A stretch of DNA of 48,078 nucleotides from Parendozoicomonas sp. Alg238-R29 (GCF_947331445.1 NZ_CAMZOG010000030.1:1-48078), one strand, 5' to 3'; positions 24,269 through 33,180 are shown, counted from the stretch's first letter. Notes: generated from the sequence alone by a model not told the origin. Numbers and translations: made by a program.

Positions 24269-26815
24269 ATGGAAAGAAGTACTAAAAGGATATTATCTCC
24301 AGCCATAGTAAGCGTGACCATCATCCTGCTTACCATGATGACTCTTATACTGGAGTCAGCCAATGTTTATGCTGGCAGAGGCGCGGATCTCCTGCCCTAT
24401 GGCTCAGTCTGGGTAACAGAGAAAAATCTGAGAGAAAACGGCTTAATCTGTGGAAATCAGAAATGTGGTGCTGTCGCAAAAAAACTGAGAGACCTGTTCC
24501 AATGCCGTGGCTGTTTTGGCTATATCTGTAGAAAATGCTTGCAATTGGAGGAAAGAGAAAAAATAAACGAGGAGGCAACCTACACTGCCAAATGTTGCAA
24601 TGGTAGGAGTCTCATCAGAAAAGCATCAATTGAAAACCTGATAGAAAGTACCAAAAATAAATCCGCAAACGACGAGCCAAGATTTTATGCTTATTGCAAG
24701 AATGGCACATGTACATGGCATTACAATCTTTTAGACGATGACTGGCAGCAAGTATGGGAAAATCATCAACAAACATGCCAACAAGCTCCAATAAGTGATT
24801 GTCATTTTTGTGGACAGCGTTACTATCAGCGCGATAAAGAAAACCATTTCGCAAATAAGTGTCCAAAGCGAAACGTAACGTGTCATATTTGTCAAGAAGT
24901 CTTACCTGTTGATGAATTCAATGAGAATCACACCATAAAGTGCAAAATAAATACTGCACGGCTCAAAGCCAGTTCTGTTTTCAGTTTCGACGAACACAGC
25001 GAGTTCTACCCCTTAGCATCAAGTATTATTCGTTCAGTAGAGACGACCGGAGAAGAGTTAATAAAAATAAAACAAGCCGTGCAACAATCCTGGGATACTC
25101 AGTATAGCCGCATACTTCAGACGTTTTCTGATCCCGACCTTATCAGCAGCCAAACCTTAGAGATTGGTGCGAGCGATATCGAGAATGACATTAAGCTTCA
25201 TCAATCTTTTCTAGGAGTATCAGACACATTCACGCTTGACAGTTCTTCTGCAGAGGCCCAACAGCGGCTATTGGTCTCAGTCTATCCCGCTGATTTGACC
25301 CGTGCAGCTAATGCGACAACTTATAAAAATTTATATACCGCAGACGTATGGTTGCTGGACACATCAGGAAACTCTGATCAGTGGAGTGGCAAAATATCAG
25401 ATGATATCACTGTTACTTTCATTCTTCCGTCCCGTGCAAACAACACGACTCATAAAAAGATACGAGTCACCCCAAGCCAATTCACCAAAAGTGTTCCTAC
25501 AGCGAATACGCAAAAAATTCGCTCTGTGAATCCTTCATCGCACCCAACTTTCAAATTGGGAAACCTTCAGACTTCAGGAAGGTTAGAAGACATAACATAT
25601 TGGCTGCATCATAGGACCCAAGGTAATGATCATTTTAAGGTTGCTATTTCGCCTCGCCATCCCATTCAAAAACGAAGAAGCATACGGCAGGATCTATCTC
25701 TTACAAAAATATTAGAAAAGATTGATAATAATTGCTTACACCTCAACGTACCAACACGGGTTTTTCAGCAACCGTCCTTGTCAGCTTCTGACAATTTGCT
25801 TTATGGATGCGAGTCTAAATCCGGTCTTTGGTTTAATGTAGAGGATGAACGCTGGTCTATTTTTGTAGGGTTCTTGAATGGACAGGCTACTCTAGCTTTA
25901 AAATTGGAATCGGACAGTTATAAGAAAAAATTGAAATCTATAGAGTTCTCTTTCATCCACCCAATAACCCATCAGTCATTGGTGTGGCCTGAATCTATGA
26001 GTATTATCGATTTACGAAGCAGGGAAAACTTCTCCACGGTGGTTAAAGATATGGGATATGCTCTACCATTTCCCGACGATTTATTTTTTCGAGCTGTTCA
26101 GGAAGGTTACGTACAAAATGATCGTATTCTGGTGGAAATGTCAGTGTCTCTTAAATCAAATACTATGGCCCTATCAATCGAAGAGGATACCGAGTCTACC
26201 GCCGCACAAAGTCACCACACTACCCATGAGAGACTAAAATTAGCCGAAACCCAAATTGCCACGATGACTGATCAATTAAAGAGTCTACAACTTGGCGAAC
26301 GCTACTCCAAAGGTCTAACTGAAGGTCATATTACTGATCACAACTCTTATCTGGAATGGAAGGTGCCCTACCTACAAGGTTACAGCCCTCGATATCACTT
26401 TTTCAGTCCGACTTTCAAACATAATAATATTACTTATCAAATAGAAGTCACTCCCAATCCCCGTAGCCATAACAACTCAAAAGGTATCTTACGAGCCCAT
26501 CCATCAGAAGATGGCTCTAATGTCCCATATTTCAGGCCTCTGAGCGCCCACAAGTTCCAGATTTTTAATCATGAAAATAACGGTTGGAGTACATGGGAAT
26601 ATAATTATGACCAGAATGCTGGCGGTCCTCTTACTCGCAACAAGAGGTGGGCGGAAATCAGATCAACAGGACTACATAATATTTTTACTGTCTCTCAGAA
26701 ACACTTCCCACAACAGAAAGGGCTGCACGTGCACATTACTTTGTCTGGCAGAGCTGAGTCAAGATCATCTACTCAAAGACCCGCGGATGAACATACCCGC
26801 TTATTGAACAACTAA
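24269..26815 (+). CDS. Secreted RING/TRAF-type zinc-finger protein with possible MATH-like domains
   Basis: The 848-residue protein starts with a basic n-region and a hydrophobic segment (SPAIVSVTIILLTMMTLILE), a signal peptide or anchor. Residues 61-110 hold paired cysteines (CGNQKC, CRGCFGYICRKC, KCC) like a divergent RING finger. Residues 140-230 contain TRAF-type zinc fingers: CTWH with a later HQQTC, CHFCGQRY with HFANKC, and CHICQEVL with HTIKC. The remainder is beta-rich; the last 150 residues (YLEWKVPYLQGY onward) look like a MATH/TRAF-C domain, preceded by a short coiled coil. In eukaryotes such proteins are TRAF E3 ubiquitin ligases. An effector role is inference. The TTG at 24206 is a less likely start. 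Confidence 0.75.
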   Translation: MERSTKRILSPAIVSVTIILLTMMTLILESANVYAGRGADLLPYGSVWVTEKNLRENGLICGNQKCGAVAKKLRDLFQCRGCFGYICRKCLQLEEREKINEEATYTAKCCNGRSLIRKASIENLIESTKNKSANDEPRFYAYCKNGTCTWHYNLLDDDWQQVWENHQQTCQQAPISDCHFCGQRYYQRDKENHFANKCPKRNVTCHICQEVLPVDEFNENHTIKCKINTARLKASSVFSFDEHSEFYPLASSIIRSVETTGEELIKIKQAVQQSWDTQYSRILQTFSDPDLISSQTLEIGASDIENDIKLHQSFLGVSDTFTLDSSSAEAQQRLLVSVYPADLTRAANATTYKNLYTADVWLLDTSGNSDQWSGKISDDITVTFILPSRANNTTHKKIRVTPSQFTKSVPTANTQKIRSVNPSSHPTFKLGNLQTSGRLEDITYWLHHRTQGNDHFKVAISPRHPIQKRRSIRQDLSLTKILEKIDNNCLHLNVPTRVFQQPSLSASDNLLYGCESKSGLWFNVEDERWSIFVGFLNGQATLALKLESDSYKKKLKSIEFSFIHPITHQSLVWPESMSIIDLRSRENFSTVVKDMGYALPFPDDLFFRAVQEGYVQNDRILVEMSVSLKSNTMALSIEEDTESTAAQSHHTTHERLKLAETQIATMTDQLKSLQLGERYSKGLTEGHITDHNSYLEWKVPYLQGYSPRYHFFSPTFKHNNITYQIEVTPNPRSHNNSKGILRAHPSEDGSNVPYFRPLSAHKFQIFNHENNGWSTWEYNYDQNAGGPLTRNKRWAEIRSTGLHNIFTVSQKHFPQQKGLHVHITLSGRAESRSSTQRPADEHTRLLNN

Positions 26816-27057
26816 TGAAATCAATAACCCCAAACAGCTCTATAGGAAAAGTGACTCGTTTTCACTGTTGTATATCTTTAGTCATCCTTAACTGTGTACA
26901 GATGTTAATACCAGAGGAGGGTAGCTCAACAAGGTCAACTGTCGAACCAAACGACCGACAGCATCACCTGTTCACAACAATAGATCAGATATCAACCCGC
27001 AAATCAGAACGCGGGCGTGAACAGCAGGACAGCACATATCCCTGCTCAATTTCCTGA
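26815..27057 (+). CDS. Small hypothetical ORF after the RING/TRAF-like gene
   Basis: The 80-residue ORF starts at the ATG overlapping the previous stop (TAATG). The N-terminus has a short hydrophobic stretch (CCISLVILNCVQMLI) like a signal peptide. Its last 24 codons overlap the end of hcr on the opposite strand, and the rest has no recognisable feature. It may be a truncated or spurious gene. Confidence 0.25.
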   Translation: MKSITPNSSIGKVTRFHCCISLVILNCVQMLIPEEGSSTRSTVEPNDRQHHLFTTIDQISTRKSERGREQQDSTYPCSIS

Positions 27058-28052
27058 GGAGTCAAAGTCATCTGGCTACCGCTTTCCACTTCACCATCAA
27101 TGATCTTCACTTTGCAGGCACCGCATACACCAGCACGACAGGCGGCAACAACGGGTGCTTTCTGAGCCATCAGCGTATCAACCAGCAATTCATTTGGGTC
27201 AACCGTCACCACTACACCTGATTTATCAAGTGCAACTTCAAAACCCTCTCCAGAAACTTCTGGTACTTCACTACGATCTGCAATCTCCTTGATCATGGCA
27301 TCGTTAAAGATTTCATGATGGAAGTTATCCATATTGAAACCAGCACTCTTAGCCATCTCACGCACGGCTTCAATGTAAACAGGAGACCCACAGATATAAA
27401 GCGTACGAGAGTGCAGATCGGGTACCAGCTGCTGTAGCTTTTCAAGATTCAACCAGCCATCACGGTCATCAAGAACGGTGCTGTGATTAAAGAAAGCATG
27501 CTGCTCATCCAGCATTTCCAACTCACGACGGTAAACAATATCTGCTTCACTGCGTGCGCTGTGGATAAAACGGATATCCGCGTCAGTACAGGTATCCAGC
27601 AACCAACGACTCATAGACATCACCGGAGTAATGCCACAGCTAGCGCTCATAAACAGCACGTTGGTCGCTGGCTTATCAATAATATTGAACACACCATCAG
27701 GGCCAGTAGCCTTGATCGTTGCTCCTGGTTTCAGGTGGTCAAACAACCAGCCAGACATACGGCCACCTTCCACACGTTGAATCGTCAGGTTCAGAGTGTA
27801 AGGGCGGGAAGGAGAAGAGCTGATGGTGTAAGAACGGTACACCATCTCACCATCCAACTCCTGCATCAGGGTAATAAACTGCCCAGGCTTGAAGTTAAAA
27901 CGGGCTTTCTCCTTCATTTGAAAAACAAAGGTAGAGATATCCGCTGTTTCCCGAATCACCTGTTGGCAAATCAGTTCAACGGTTCCTTTTTCCCAGAGAG
28001 GAGCCTGCGCCCAGTCCAGAGATTCGTTATTAGTAGGTTCGGAAATCAGCAT
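26985..28052 (-). CDS. hcr: Hcr, NADH oxidoreductase of the hybrid-cluster protein
   Basis: The 355-residue protein carries electrons from NADH to Hcp. Domains in order: an FAD-binding domain with YRSYTISSSPSRPYTL near residue 72, an NAD-binding domain with SASCGITPVMSMSRW near residue 135, and a C-terminal plant-type [2Fe-2S] ferredoxin domain with CRAGVCGACKVKI (C-x4-C-x2-C) and a final Cys in YVLSCCSRP. Length and domain order fit Hcr. It lies downstream of hcp, separated by a perfect hairpin. Its end overlaps a doubtful small ORF on the plus strand. Confidence 0.93.
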   Translation of the reverse strand: MLISEPTNNESLDWAQAPLWEKGTVELICQQVIRETADISTFVFQMKEKARFNFKPGQFITLMQELDGEMVYRSYTISSSPSRPYTLNLTIQRVEGGRMSGWLFDHLKPGATIKATGPDGVFNIIDKPATNVLFMSASCGITPVMSMSRWLLDTCTDADIRFIHSARSEADIVYRRELEMLDEQHAFFNHSTVLDDRDGWLNLEKLQQLVPDLHSRTLYICGSPVYIEAVREMAKSAGFNMDNFHHEIFNDAMIKEIADRSEVPEVSGEGFEVALDKSGVVVTVDPNELLVDTLMAQKAPVVAACRAGVCGACKVKIIDGEVESGSQMTLTPQEIEQGYVLSCCSRPRSDLRVDI

Positions 28053-28072
28053 GGAATCATCTCAAAGGAGAA

Positions 28073-28096
28073 GAGAGCCCAATAACTTGGGCTCTC
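28073..28096 (-). terminator. Hairpin between hcp and hcr (attenuator-like)
   Basis: GAGAGCCCAA pairs with TTGGGCTCTC across TAAC: ten perfect pairs just after the hcp stop, followed on the coding strand by TTCTCCTTT. It may lower hcr expression relative to hcp or protect the hcp transcript. Confidence 0.65.
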
Positions 28097-28105
28097 AAAT
28101 CAATA

Positions 28106-29758
28106 TCAGGCAGCGTTCAGGATTGCGTTTAAATCCTGCTCGACATTAGAAGTCAGCTTCAGGTCAAACTTATCCACCAGCACACCCAGCAGGTTATCTG
28201 TCAGGAACGCAGGGGCCGTTGGGCCAACGTGGATATTCTTGATGCCGAGGGACAACAGAGTCAGCAGGATAACAATCGCTTTCTGTTCAAACCAGGACAG
28301 AATCAGAGACAGTGGCAAATCATTTACGCCACACTCAAAAGTTTCAGCCAGAGCGAGAGCCAATTGAATAGCGGAGTAGGCATCGTTGCACTGACCAACG
28401 TCAAGCAGACGTGGAATGCCGTTAATATCGCCAAACTCAAGCTTGTTAAATTTGAACTTACCGCAAGCCAGAGTCAGGATCAGGCTGTCCTGAGGTACAG
28501 ATTCTGCGAACTCTTTGTAGTAAGAACGCTCGGCCTTGTCACCGTCACAACCGCCGATCAGGAAGAAGTGCTTAATATCGCCAGCCTTTACACCCTCAAC
28601 AACAGCAGGTGCAGCATTCATCAGAGCATTGCGGGCAAAGCCGGTCAGAATGTTGTGAGGAATTTCATCGTATTCAAAGCCTGGCATTTCCAGAGCTTTT
28701 TCGATAACGGCAGAGAAGTCTTCACCTTCAATGTGGTTCACACCAGGCCAGCCAACAATGTTACGGGTGTAAATACGATCTGCGTAATTACCAACATTCG
28801 GGTCGATGATGCAGTTGGAGGTCATCACGATTGGACCTGGGAACTCAGCAAATTCGTGTTGCTGGTTCTGCCATGCACTGCCGTAGTTACCAACCAGGTG
28901 CTTGTATTTCTTCAGCTCTGGGTAACCGTGAGCAGGCAGCATTTCACCGTTAGTGTAAACGTTGATGCCTTTACCTTCGGTTTGCTTCAGGATCTCTTCC
29001 AGATCGATCAGATCGTGGCCGGAAACAACAATGCACTTACCCTTCACAGGCTTCACATTCACCTGAGTAGGCTCTGGGTGACCAAAGGCATCGGTCTCGC
29101 CCTTGTCCAGCATTTCCATAACGCCGTAGTTCATTTGGCCAATCGCCATCGCGCACTCCAGCAGAGCACCGATATCCGCTGAATCTGTGGCCAGCCAGGA
29201 CATATGCTTGTGGAACTGTGCGTAAATTTCTTCGCTTTGCTGGTTCAGAACACGGGCGTGCTCCATATAAGCAGCTGCACCTTTCAGGCCGTACAAACAC
29301 AACAGACGCAAGCCAACAATATCTTCACCCACTTCTGCCAGACCACGGTTAGGTACCATTTCAGGAGCCTGTAGCAGCATACCGGCCATATCTTCAGCCA
29401 GTTCAAATTTTGCTGCGCCTGTTGCATCAGAGAGGTCAGCACCTTTTTCTGCACAAGCATTTTTCAGCAGGTCGCGGGCGGCGTTAGCTTCGCGAATAAA
29501 AGTAATGATGCGATCGTTATCGAAGTTAACGTTGGTCAGGGTTGCGAAAAAGGCACGCGGAACAAAAGCGTCCACGTCAGCATTTACAACACCGAATTCA
29601 CGCGCTCGCTGTGCATACCAGGATACACCTTGCAGCATGTAGATCAGCACGTCCTGCAGATCAGATGTTTCAGATGTTTTGCCACACATGCCCTGGGCAT
29701 AGGAACAGCCGTTGCCGGCAGGAGTTCGAATTGTCTGTTCACACTGTACGCAGAACAT
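28106..29758 (-). CDS. hcp: Hcp, hybrid-cluster protein (hydroxylamine/NO reductase)
   Basis: The 550-residue protein binds a [2Fe-2S] or [4Fe-4S] cluster through the N-terminal C-x2-C-x11-C-x6-C pattern (Cys3, 6, 18, 25), the spacing found in Hcp of facultative anaerobes. The hybrid Fe-S-O cluster ligands lie in conserved blocks such as [49 protein letters not shown] and [13 protein letters not shown]. It reduces NO or hydroxylamine and has protein S-nitrosylase activity in E. coli. Upstream are NsrR and FNR sites, so induction by NO under anaerobic conditions is expected. Confidence 0.96.
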   Translation of the reverse strand: MFCVQCEQTIRTPAGNGCSYAQGMCGKTSETSDLQDVLIYMLQGVSWYAQRAREFGVVNADVDAFVPRAFFATLTNVNFDNDRIITFIREANAARDLLKNACAEKGADLSDATGAAKFELAEDMAGMLLQAPEMVPNRGLAEVGEDIVGLRLLCLYGLKGAAAYMEHARVLNQQSEEIYAQFHKHMSWLATDSADIGALLECAMAIGQMNYGVMEMLDKGETDAFGHPEPTQVNVKPVKGKCIVVSGHDLIDLEEILKQTEGKGINVYTNGEMLPAHGYPELKKYKHLVGNYGSAWQNQQHEFAEFPGPIVMTSNCIIDPNVGNYADRIYTRNIVGWPGVNHIEGEDFSAVIEKALEMPGFEYDEIPHNILTGFARNALMNAAPAVVEGVKAGDIKHFFLIGGCDGDKAERSYYKEFAESVPQDSLILTLACGKFKFNKLEFGDINGIPRLLDVGQCNDAYSAIQLALALAETFECGVNDLPLSLILSWFEQKAIVILLTLLSLGIKNIHVGPTAPAFLTDNLLGVLVDKFDLKLTSNVEQDLNAILNAA

Positions 29759-29802
29759 GTAGAGACCTCATCAGAATGCAGATAACTTATTTGAAAATCT
29801 AA

Positions 29803-29825
29803 AGATTCATTTTTTTTGCATCTTT
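29803..29825. promoter_or_regulatory. NsrR operator upstream of hcp
   Basis: Half-sites AAGATTCATTT and TTTTGCATCTT, one base apart, match the known 11-1-11 NsrR consensus (AAGATGCATTT and AAATGCATCTT) closely. It is 45 bases from the hcp start codon, suited to repression. Confidence 0.75.
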
Positions 29826-29895
29826 AGGATTACACCAAAACGACAACTGACGAATACGTAAAAACCACCACTGGTCGAAAAATCCTCAACTCTTT

Positions 29896-29918
29896 AAGAT
29901 TCACTTGATTTGAATCAA
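29896..29918. promoter_or_regulatory. FNR/ANR box overlapping a second NsrR-like site
   Basis: TTGAT-TTGA-ATCAA at 29905-29918 is a perfect FNR site (TTGATNNNNATCAA). The same stretch reads as a weaker 11-1-11 NsrR-like site from 29896 (AAGATTCACTT, then ATTTGAATCAA). It lies about 150 bases from hcp and only 16 from the nsrR start, so it could activate hcp at a distance and repress nsrR. Confidence 0.7.
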
Positions 29919-29933
29919 TAGGTGCACGACACC

Positions 29934-30371
29934 ATGCAACTAACCCGCTATACCGATTACGCATTGCGTACCCTGATTCAGGCAGCCCTTCTGCCAGAAG
30001 GTGAGCGCTTATCTGTTGCAGAAGTAACCGCCACCTACGACATATCCCGCAGCCACGTAATGAAGATTGTTCAGCGACTCGGACAACTGGGTTACCTGAG
30101 AAACATTCGAGGAAAAGGCGGTGGTATTGAGCTGGGCATGAATCCGGATGAGATCAATATCGGCAAGGTTGTTATGGATATGGAACCCAACCTGCAGGTC
30201 ATCGACTGCAACAGCCCCTATTGCCGATTGCAGCCAGCCTGTCGATTAAAAGGTGTGCTGATAGAAGCGATGAATGCTTTTGTGGCTGTACTTGAGAGCT
30301 ACACACTGGCAGATCTTCTGGAAAACAAAGATGAACTGGTTCAACTGCTAACGTTTCGGGAAGCATCCTGA
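29934..30371 (+). CDS. nsrR: NsrR, Rrf2-family NO-sensing repressor
   Basis: The 145-residue regulator begins MQLTRYTDYALRTLIQAAL, the standard NsrR N-terminus, followed by a winged helix with ISRSHVMKIVQRLGQLGYL as the recognition region. Three cysteines with spacing C-x4-C-x5-C (in CNSPYCRLQPAC) are the [4Fe-4S]/[2Fe-2S] ligands that sense NO. The frame opens earlier at a GTG at 29922, but the ATG at 29934 fits the family. Divergent from hcp-hcr, which it should repress. Confidence 0.92.
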   Translation: MQLTRYTDYALRTLIQAALLPEGERLSVAEVTATYDISRSHVMKIVQRLGQLGYLRNIRGKGGGIELGMNPDEINIGKVVMDMEPNLQVIDCNSPYCRLQPACRLKGVLIEAMNAFVAVLESYTLADLLENKDELVQLLTFREAS

Positions 30372-30390
30372 CCCGCCAGCAGCACGGGTC
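30370..30390. terminator. Hairpin between convergent nsrR and pilU
   Basis: GACCCG pairs with CGGGTC across a nine-base loop immediately after the nsrR stop, with a short T-containing run after it. Weak terminator candidate. Confidence 0.4.
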
Positions 30391-30398
30391 TTCAATGA

Positions 30399-31580
30399 TC
30401 AGGTAACATCTGAGTCATCAATATCGAACACCGCCTTGCCAGAAGGTTTCTCCTTCTCTGGCTCTTCCTCAAGGCTGAAACTGAATCCACCAGAATCTGA
30501 AGTTCCGATATCGTCCTGAGTCAACTTCATACGCAGACGCAGGTTATTTGGGGCATCAGCATTCTTGATCGCCTCATCAAAATCGATTCGCCCTTCCCTA
30601 TAAAGGTGGTACAAAGCACTGTCGAAAGTGCGCATACCCACTCCTTCCGACTTTTCCATAATGCCTTTGATTTCCTCAAACTCTTCCTTAAGGATTTTTT
30701 CCTTAATGGTCTCTGTACCCAGAAGAATTTCAACGGCAGCTGCACGCTTACCGTCAGTGGTTTTAACCAAACGCTGAGAAACAAAAGCCCGCAGATTCAT
30801 CGCCAGATCCATAACCAACTGTGGCCGACGTTCTTCCGGAAAAAAGTTGAGAATACGATCAATCGCCTGGTTAGCATTGTTGGCATGCAATGTAGAGATC
30901 GCCAAATGACCGGTTTCGGCAAAGGCCAGAGCATGTTCCATAGTTTCCCGGTCACGGATTTCACCGATCAAAATAACATCTGGCGCCTGCCGAAGAGTTT
31001 GTTTCAAAGCAGCACTATAACTACGAGTATCCACTCCGACTTCACGCTGGTTTACAATGGATTTCTTGTGTTTGTGCACATACTCGATAGGATCTTCGAT
31101 AGTGATGATATGACCACCGGATGTAGCATTTCGATGATCTATTAGTGCCGCCAGTGAGGTGGATTTACCTGAACCCGTTCCCCCTACGAACAGAATCAAT
31201 CCCCGCTTGGTGTTAATAATGTCTTTCAGCTGGGGGGGAAGTTTCAGATCATCAAAATTTGGAATTTCCGCTTTGATGTTTCGAGCAACGATAGACAGCT
31301 CATTACGCTGGGAGAAAATATTAATCCGAAAACGGCCGACCTTTGGAATAGACATAGCCAGATTCATTTCCAGCTCTTCTTCAAACTCTGCCCTCTGTTC
31401 CTTATCCATAACCCCATAGGCCATATCCCGTACGGCACCAGGTGCCAAAGGTTCTTTGGATAAAGGTTTTAAAACGCCCTGAAACTTGGCACAGGGAGGA
31501 GCTCCAGTGCTCAGATAAAGGTCAGAACCATCATATTTCGCGAGGGCAATCAGGTAAGACTTTATTTTCTCAAGACTCAT
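30399..31580 (-). CDS. pilU: PilU, PilT-like type IV pilus retraction ATPase
   Basis: The 393-residue hexameric ATPase has an N-terminal PAS-like domain (SDLYLSTGAPPCAKFQG), the Walker A FVGGTGSGKSTSLAAL near residue 130, the Asp box IITIEDPIEYVH, Walker B DVILIGEIRDRETM and the His box GHLAISTLHANNA. The long C-terminal tail after MRTFDSALYHLYREG is typical of PilU rather than PilT (about 345 residues). PilU works together with PilT, but no pilT is adjacent here; the upstream neighbour is an adenosine-deaminase stump, suggesting the usual pilT-pilU pair was split. Confidence 0.9.
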   Translation of the reverse strand: MSLEKIKSYLIALAKYDGSDLYLSTGAPPCAKFQGVLKPLSKEPLAPGAVRDMAYGVMDKEQRAEFEEELEMNLAMSIPKVGRFRINIFSQRNELSIVARNIKAEIPNFDDLKLPPQLKDIINTKRGLILFVGGTGSGKSTSLAALIDHRNATSGGHIITIEDPIEYVHKHKKSIVNQREVGVDTRSYSAALKQTLRQAPDVILIGEIRDRETMEHALAFAETGHLAISTLHANNANQAIDRILNFFPEERRPQLVMDLAMNLRAFVSQRLVKTTDGKRAAAVEILLGTETIKEKILKEEFEEIKGIMEKSEGVGMRTFDSALYHLYREGRIDFDEAIKNADAPNNLRLRMKLTQDDIGTSDSGGFSFSLEEEPEKEKPSGKAVFDIDDSDVT

Positions 31581-31678
31581 TATTATTGGTTTTCTTTAAC
31601 AGCAGAAAAAGAAAGGATGTTATCGCTGAAGCCAGAAGGAAAACACAGCCAGAAGTGTGACAGAACTCACATTTCCAT

Positions 31679-31711
31679 GAGAGCTATAGCAACAGGCTAC
31701 AGCTCTCTTTT
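31679..31711 (+). terminator. Long hairpin with T-tract
   Basis: GAGAGCT and TAGC pair with GCTA and AGCTCTC (one A-C mismatch) across AACAG, followed by TTTT on the plus strand. It lies between pilU and the deaminase fragment. The only plus-strand oriented T-tract means it would stop plus-strand transcription, though no gene there needs it. Confidence 0.45.
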
Positions 31712-31727
31712 CATAACGAGTTTTTTC

Positions 31728-32012
31728 TTATGCCTTTTCCGGCATTCTTCCCAAATAACCTTGTATCATGCCATTAAGCCTGTCTTTCTCTGCACCGGAG
31801 ATAAAGCTAGCTTCAATAGCATTCAGGGTAAATTGAGCAACTTCCTGTTCACTCATGGGGTGCGCTTCAGCCACTGCATTAAAGTTATCGTTCATATAGC
31901 CGCCGAAATATGGGTCATCAGAATTAATGGTGACACATAAACCTTTACGCAAACCTTCACGCAGCAGGCCAACAATATTGTACTGATCCATTGTTTCAAA
32001 CACTTTCAAACT
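31728..32012 (-). pseudogene. Adenosine/adenine deaminase, C-terminal stump
   Basis: The remaining 93 residues match the end of adenosine-deaminase-family enzymes: LKVFETMDQYNIVGLLREGL, the metal-binding region VTINSDDPYFGGYMNDN with its catalytic Asp pair, and AIEASFISGAEKDRL. The first two thirds, including the N-terminal His-x-His zinc site, is missing and the frame is closed upstream by a TGA. The frame has only a TTG near its beginning. It must be non-functional. Confidence 0.8.
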
Positions 32013-32121
32013 GCTTCACTCTTAGCAACCAGAATTTTGCGGACTCTGCTAGAGATCCTCAGACCTTATCACTGAGGTTATACGACGAGAACTTCATTAT
32101 ATTCCCGCCTGTTTATAAGCC

Positions 32122-33180
32122 TCAGTCTTGCTTACGCTGATCAACCTTGTGATGGTAGTCCCAATCCAGATTGCCAAGGTGTTCCCCTTTACCACAAGCT
32201 TTCAGAAAAAGGGCAAAGTTCTGCAAGCCGTGATGAGCAAAACTGTCGAGATCATTGTATCCAGATCTTGTTTGAGCAAACCTGCACGCCTCTTCTCTGG
32301 CTTCTTTGTAAGTAGCACCTTCACTCATTTTAATAGCAGCAGAAAGCATCCCTGTTCTGTCTATGCCATGAGCGCAGTGCAGCAAACTCACTCTTAGTTT
32401 ACCGTCTGACCTTGGCCTTGATTGCTTCTGGAGAAGTTTATCAACCAATCCTGAAAAATGAGTCCAGGTCAGGTAGTACGGAACATTCTTTTGATACCAA
32501 TCCTGCACAGCTTTGGGAAGACAACATATCGGCCCCATCACAGTCCCGCTAATAGGCGAAGGGTTAAAGCTTATGGATACGTTTTTCTTTTGAAGAGCCG
32601 CTACTTCACTTTCTAATCGTTCCCACTCTTCGTGCTCACACACTCGATTCTGTAGGGTATACAGATCCAGATGAATACTATCGATAGTCAGCTTATCTGC
32701 TCCGGTGCGTCCAAGCTTTGTATTCAGTTCTTCCAGAATATTGTCAATTGCTAAAGAACCACTTTCATCAAACGGCAGACTGCTTCTGACAATGACATTT
32801 CCCGTTTCTTTATTTGTACTGACTATATCGAAACGCTGAGGAATGAATCCATGAGGCTCCAGCCTCCAAAGAGCAGTTGTTATCTGACGCCATAAACTGA
32901 CAGGTTTACCAAACAGTAATGGGCGTTTATTGCAGCAGTCGACAAAAGGCGTTGCCAAGCGGCAAGGGAGCCAGAGAGAGTAGGTCAGACAGGTAGAAAT
33001 AGCGCGCTTTGCAAAACCCACAGACACATCGGACAACACTCCAAGTAATAAAGACATTTCACCGGGAACAGCTGTAACGGAAGTGCGCCCCCAAGAGCCT
33101 GGTACTTTTAGGCCTTCAGAATCAGATTTTTCTAAAGGATCAGATTTCCAAGACGTTTTTGTTAAGGGTCGTATTTCCAT
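32122..33180 (-). CDS. Protein tyrosine phosphatase-like protein (CX5R)
   Basis: The 352-residue protein carries the P-loop signature LLHCAHGIDRTGML at about residues 266-279 (Cys269, Arg274), i.e. HC-x5-R-T-G, followed by the helical region typical of the PTP and dual-specificity fold. The spot where a WPD loop would be expected reads YLTWTHFSG (236-244) and has no Asp, so the general acid is missing or elsewhere. The N-terminal 110 residues are unlike known phosphatases. No signal peptide. Divergent sequence and a eukaryote-like motif suggest a host-directed enzyme. Alternatives are a phosphoinositide or RNA 5'-triphosphatase-type CX5R enzyme. Confidence 0.72.
   Translation of the reverse strand: MEIRPLTKTSWKSDPLEKSDSEGLKVPGSWGRTSVTAVPGEMSLLLGVLSDVSVGFAKRAISTCLTYSLWLPCRLATPFVDCCNKRPLLFGKPVSLWRQITTALWRLEPHGFIPQRFDIVSTNKETGNVIVRSSLPFDESGSLAIDNILEELNTKLGRTGADKLTIDSIHLDLYTLQNRVCEHEEWERLESEVAALQKKNVSISFNPSPISGTVMGPICCLPKAVQDWYQKNVPYYLTWTHFSGLVDKLLQKQSRPRSDGKLRVSLLHCAHGIDRTGMLSAAIKMSEGATYKEAREEACRFAQTRSGYNDLDSFAHHGLQNFALFLKACGKGEHLGNLDWDYHHKVDQRKQD

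Noticed and set aside
28229-29182. Long plus-strand ORF (317 aa) opposite hcp
   Set aside because: Shadow frame of the well-supported hcp gene; no recognisable domain.
31679-31711. Possible small RNA at the long hairpin
   Set aside because: No promoter could be found upstream on the plus strand; a terminator-like hairpin is the simpler reading.
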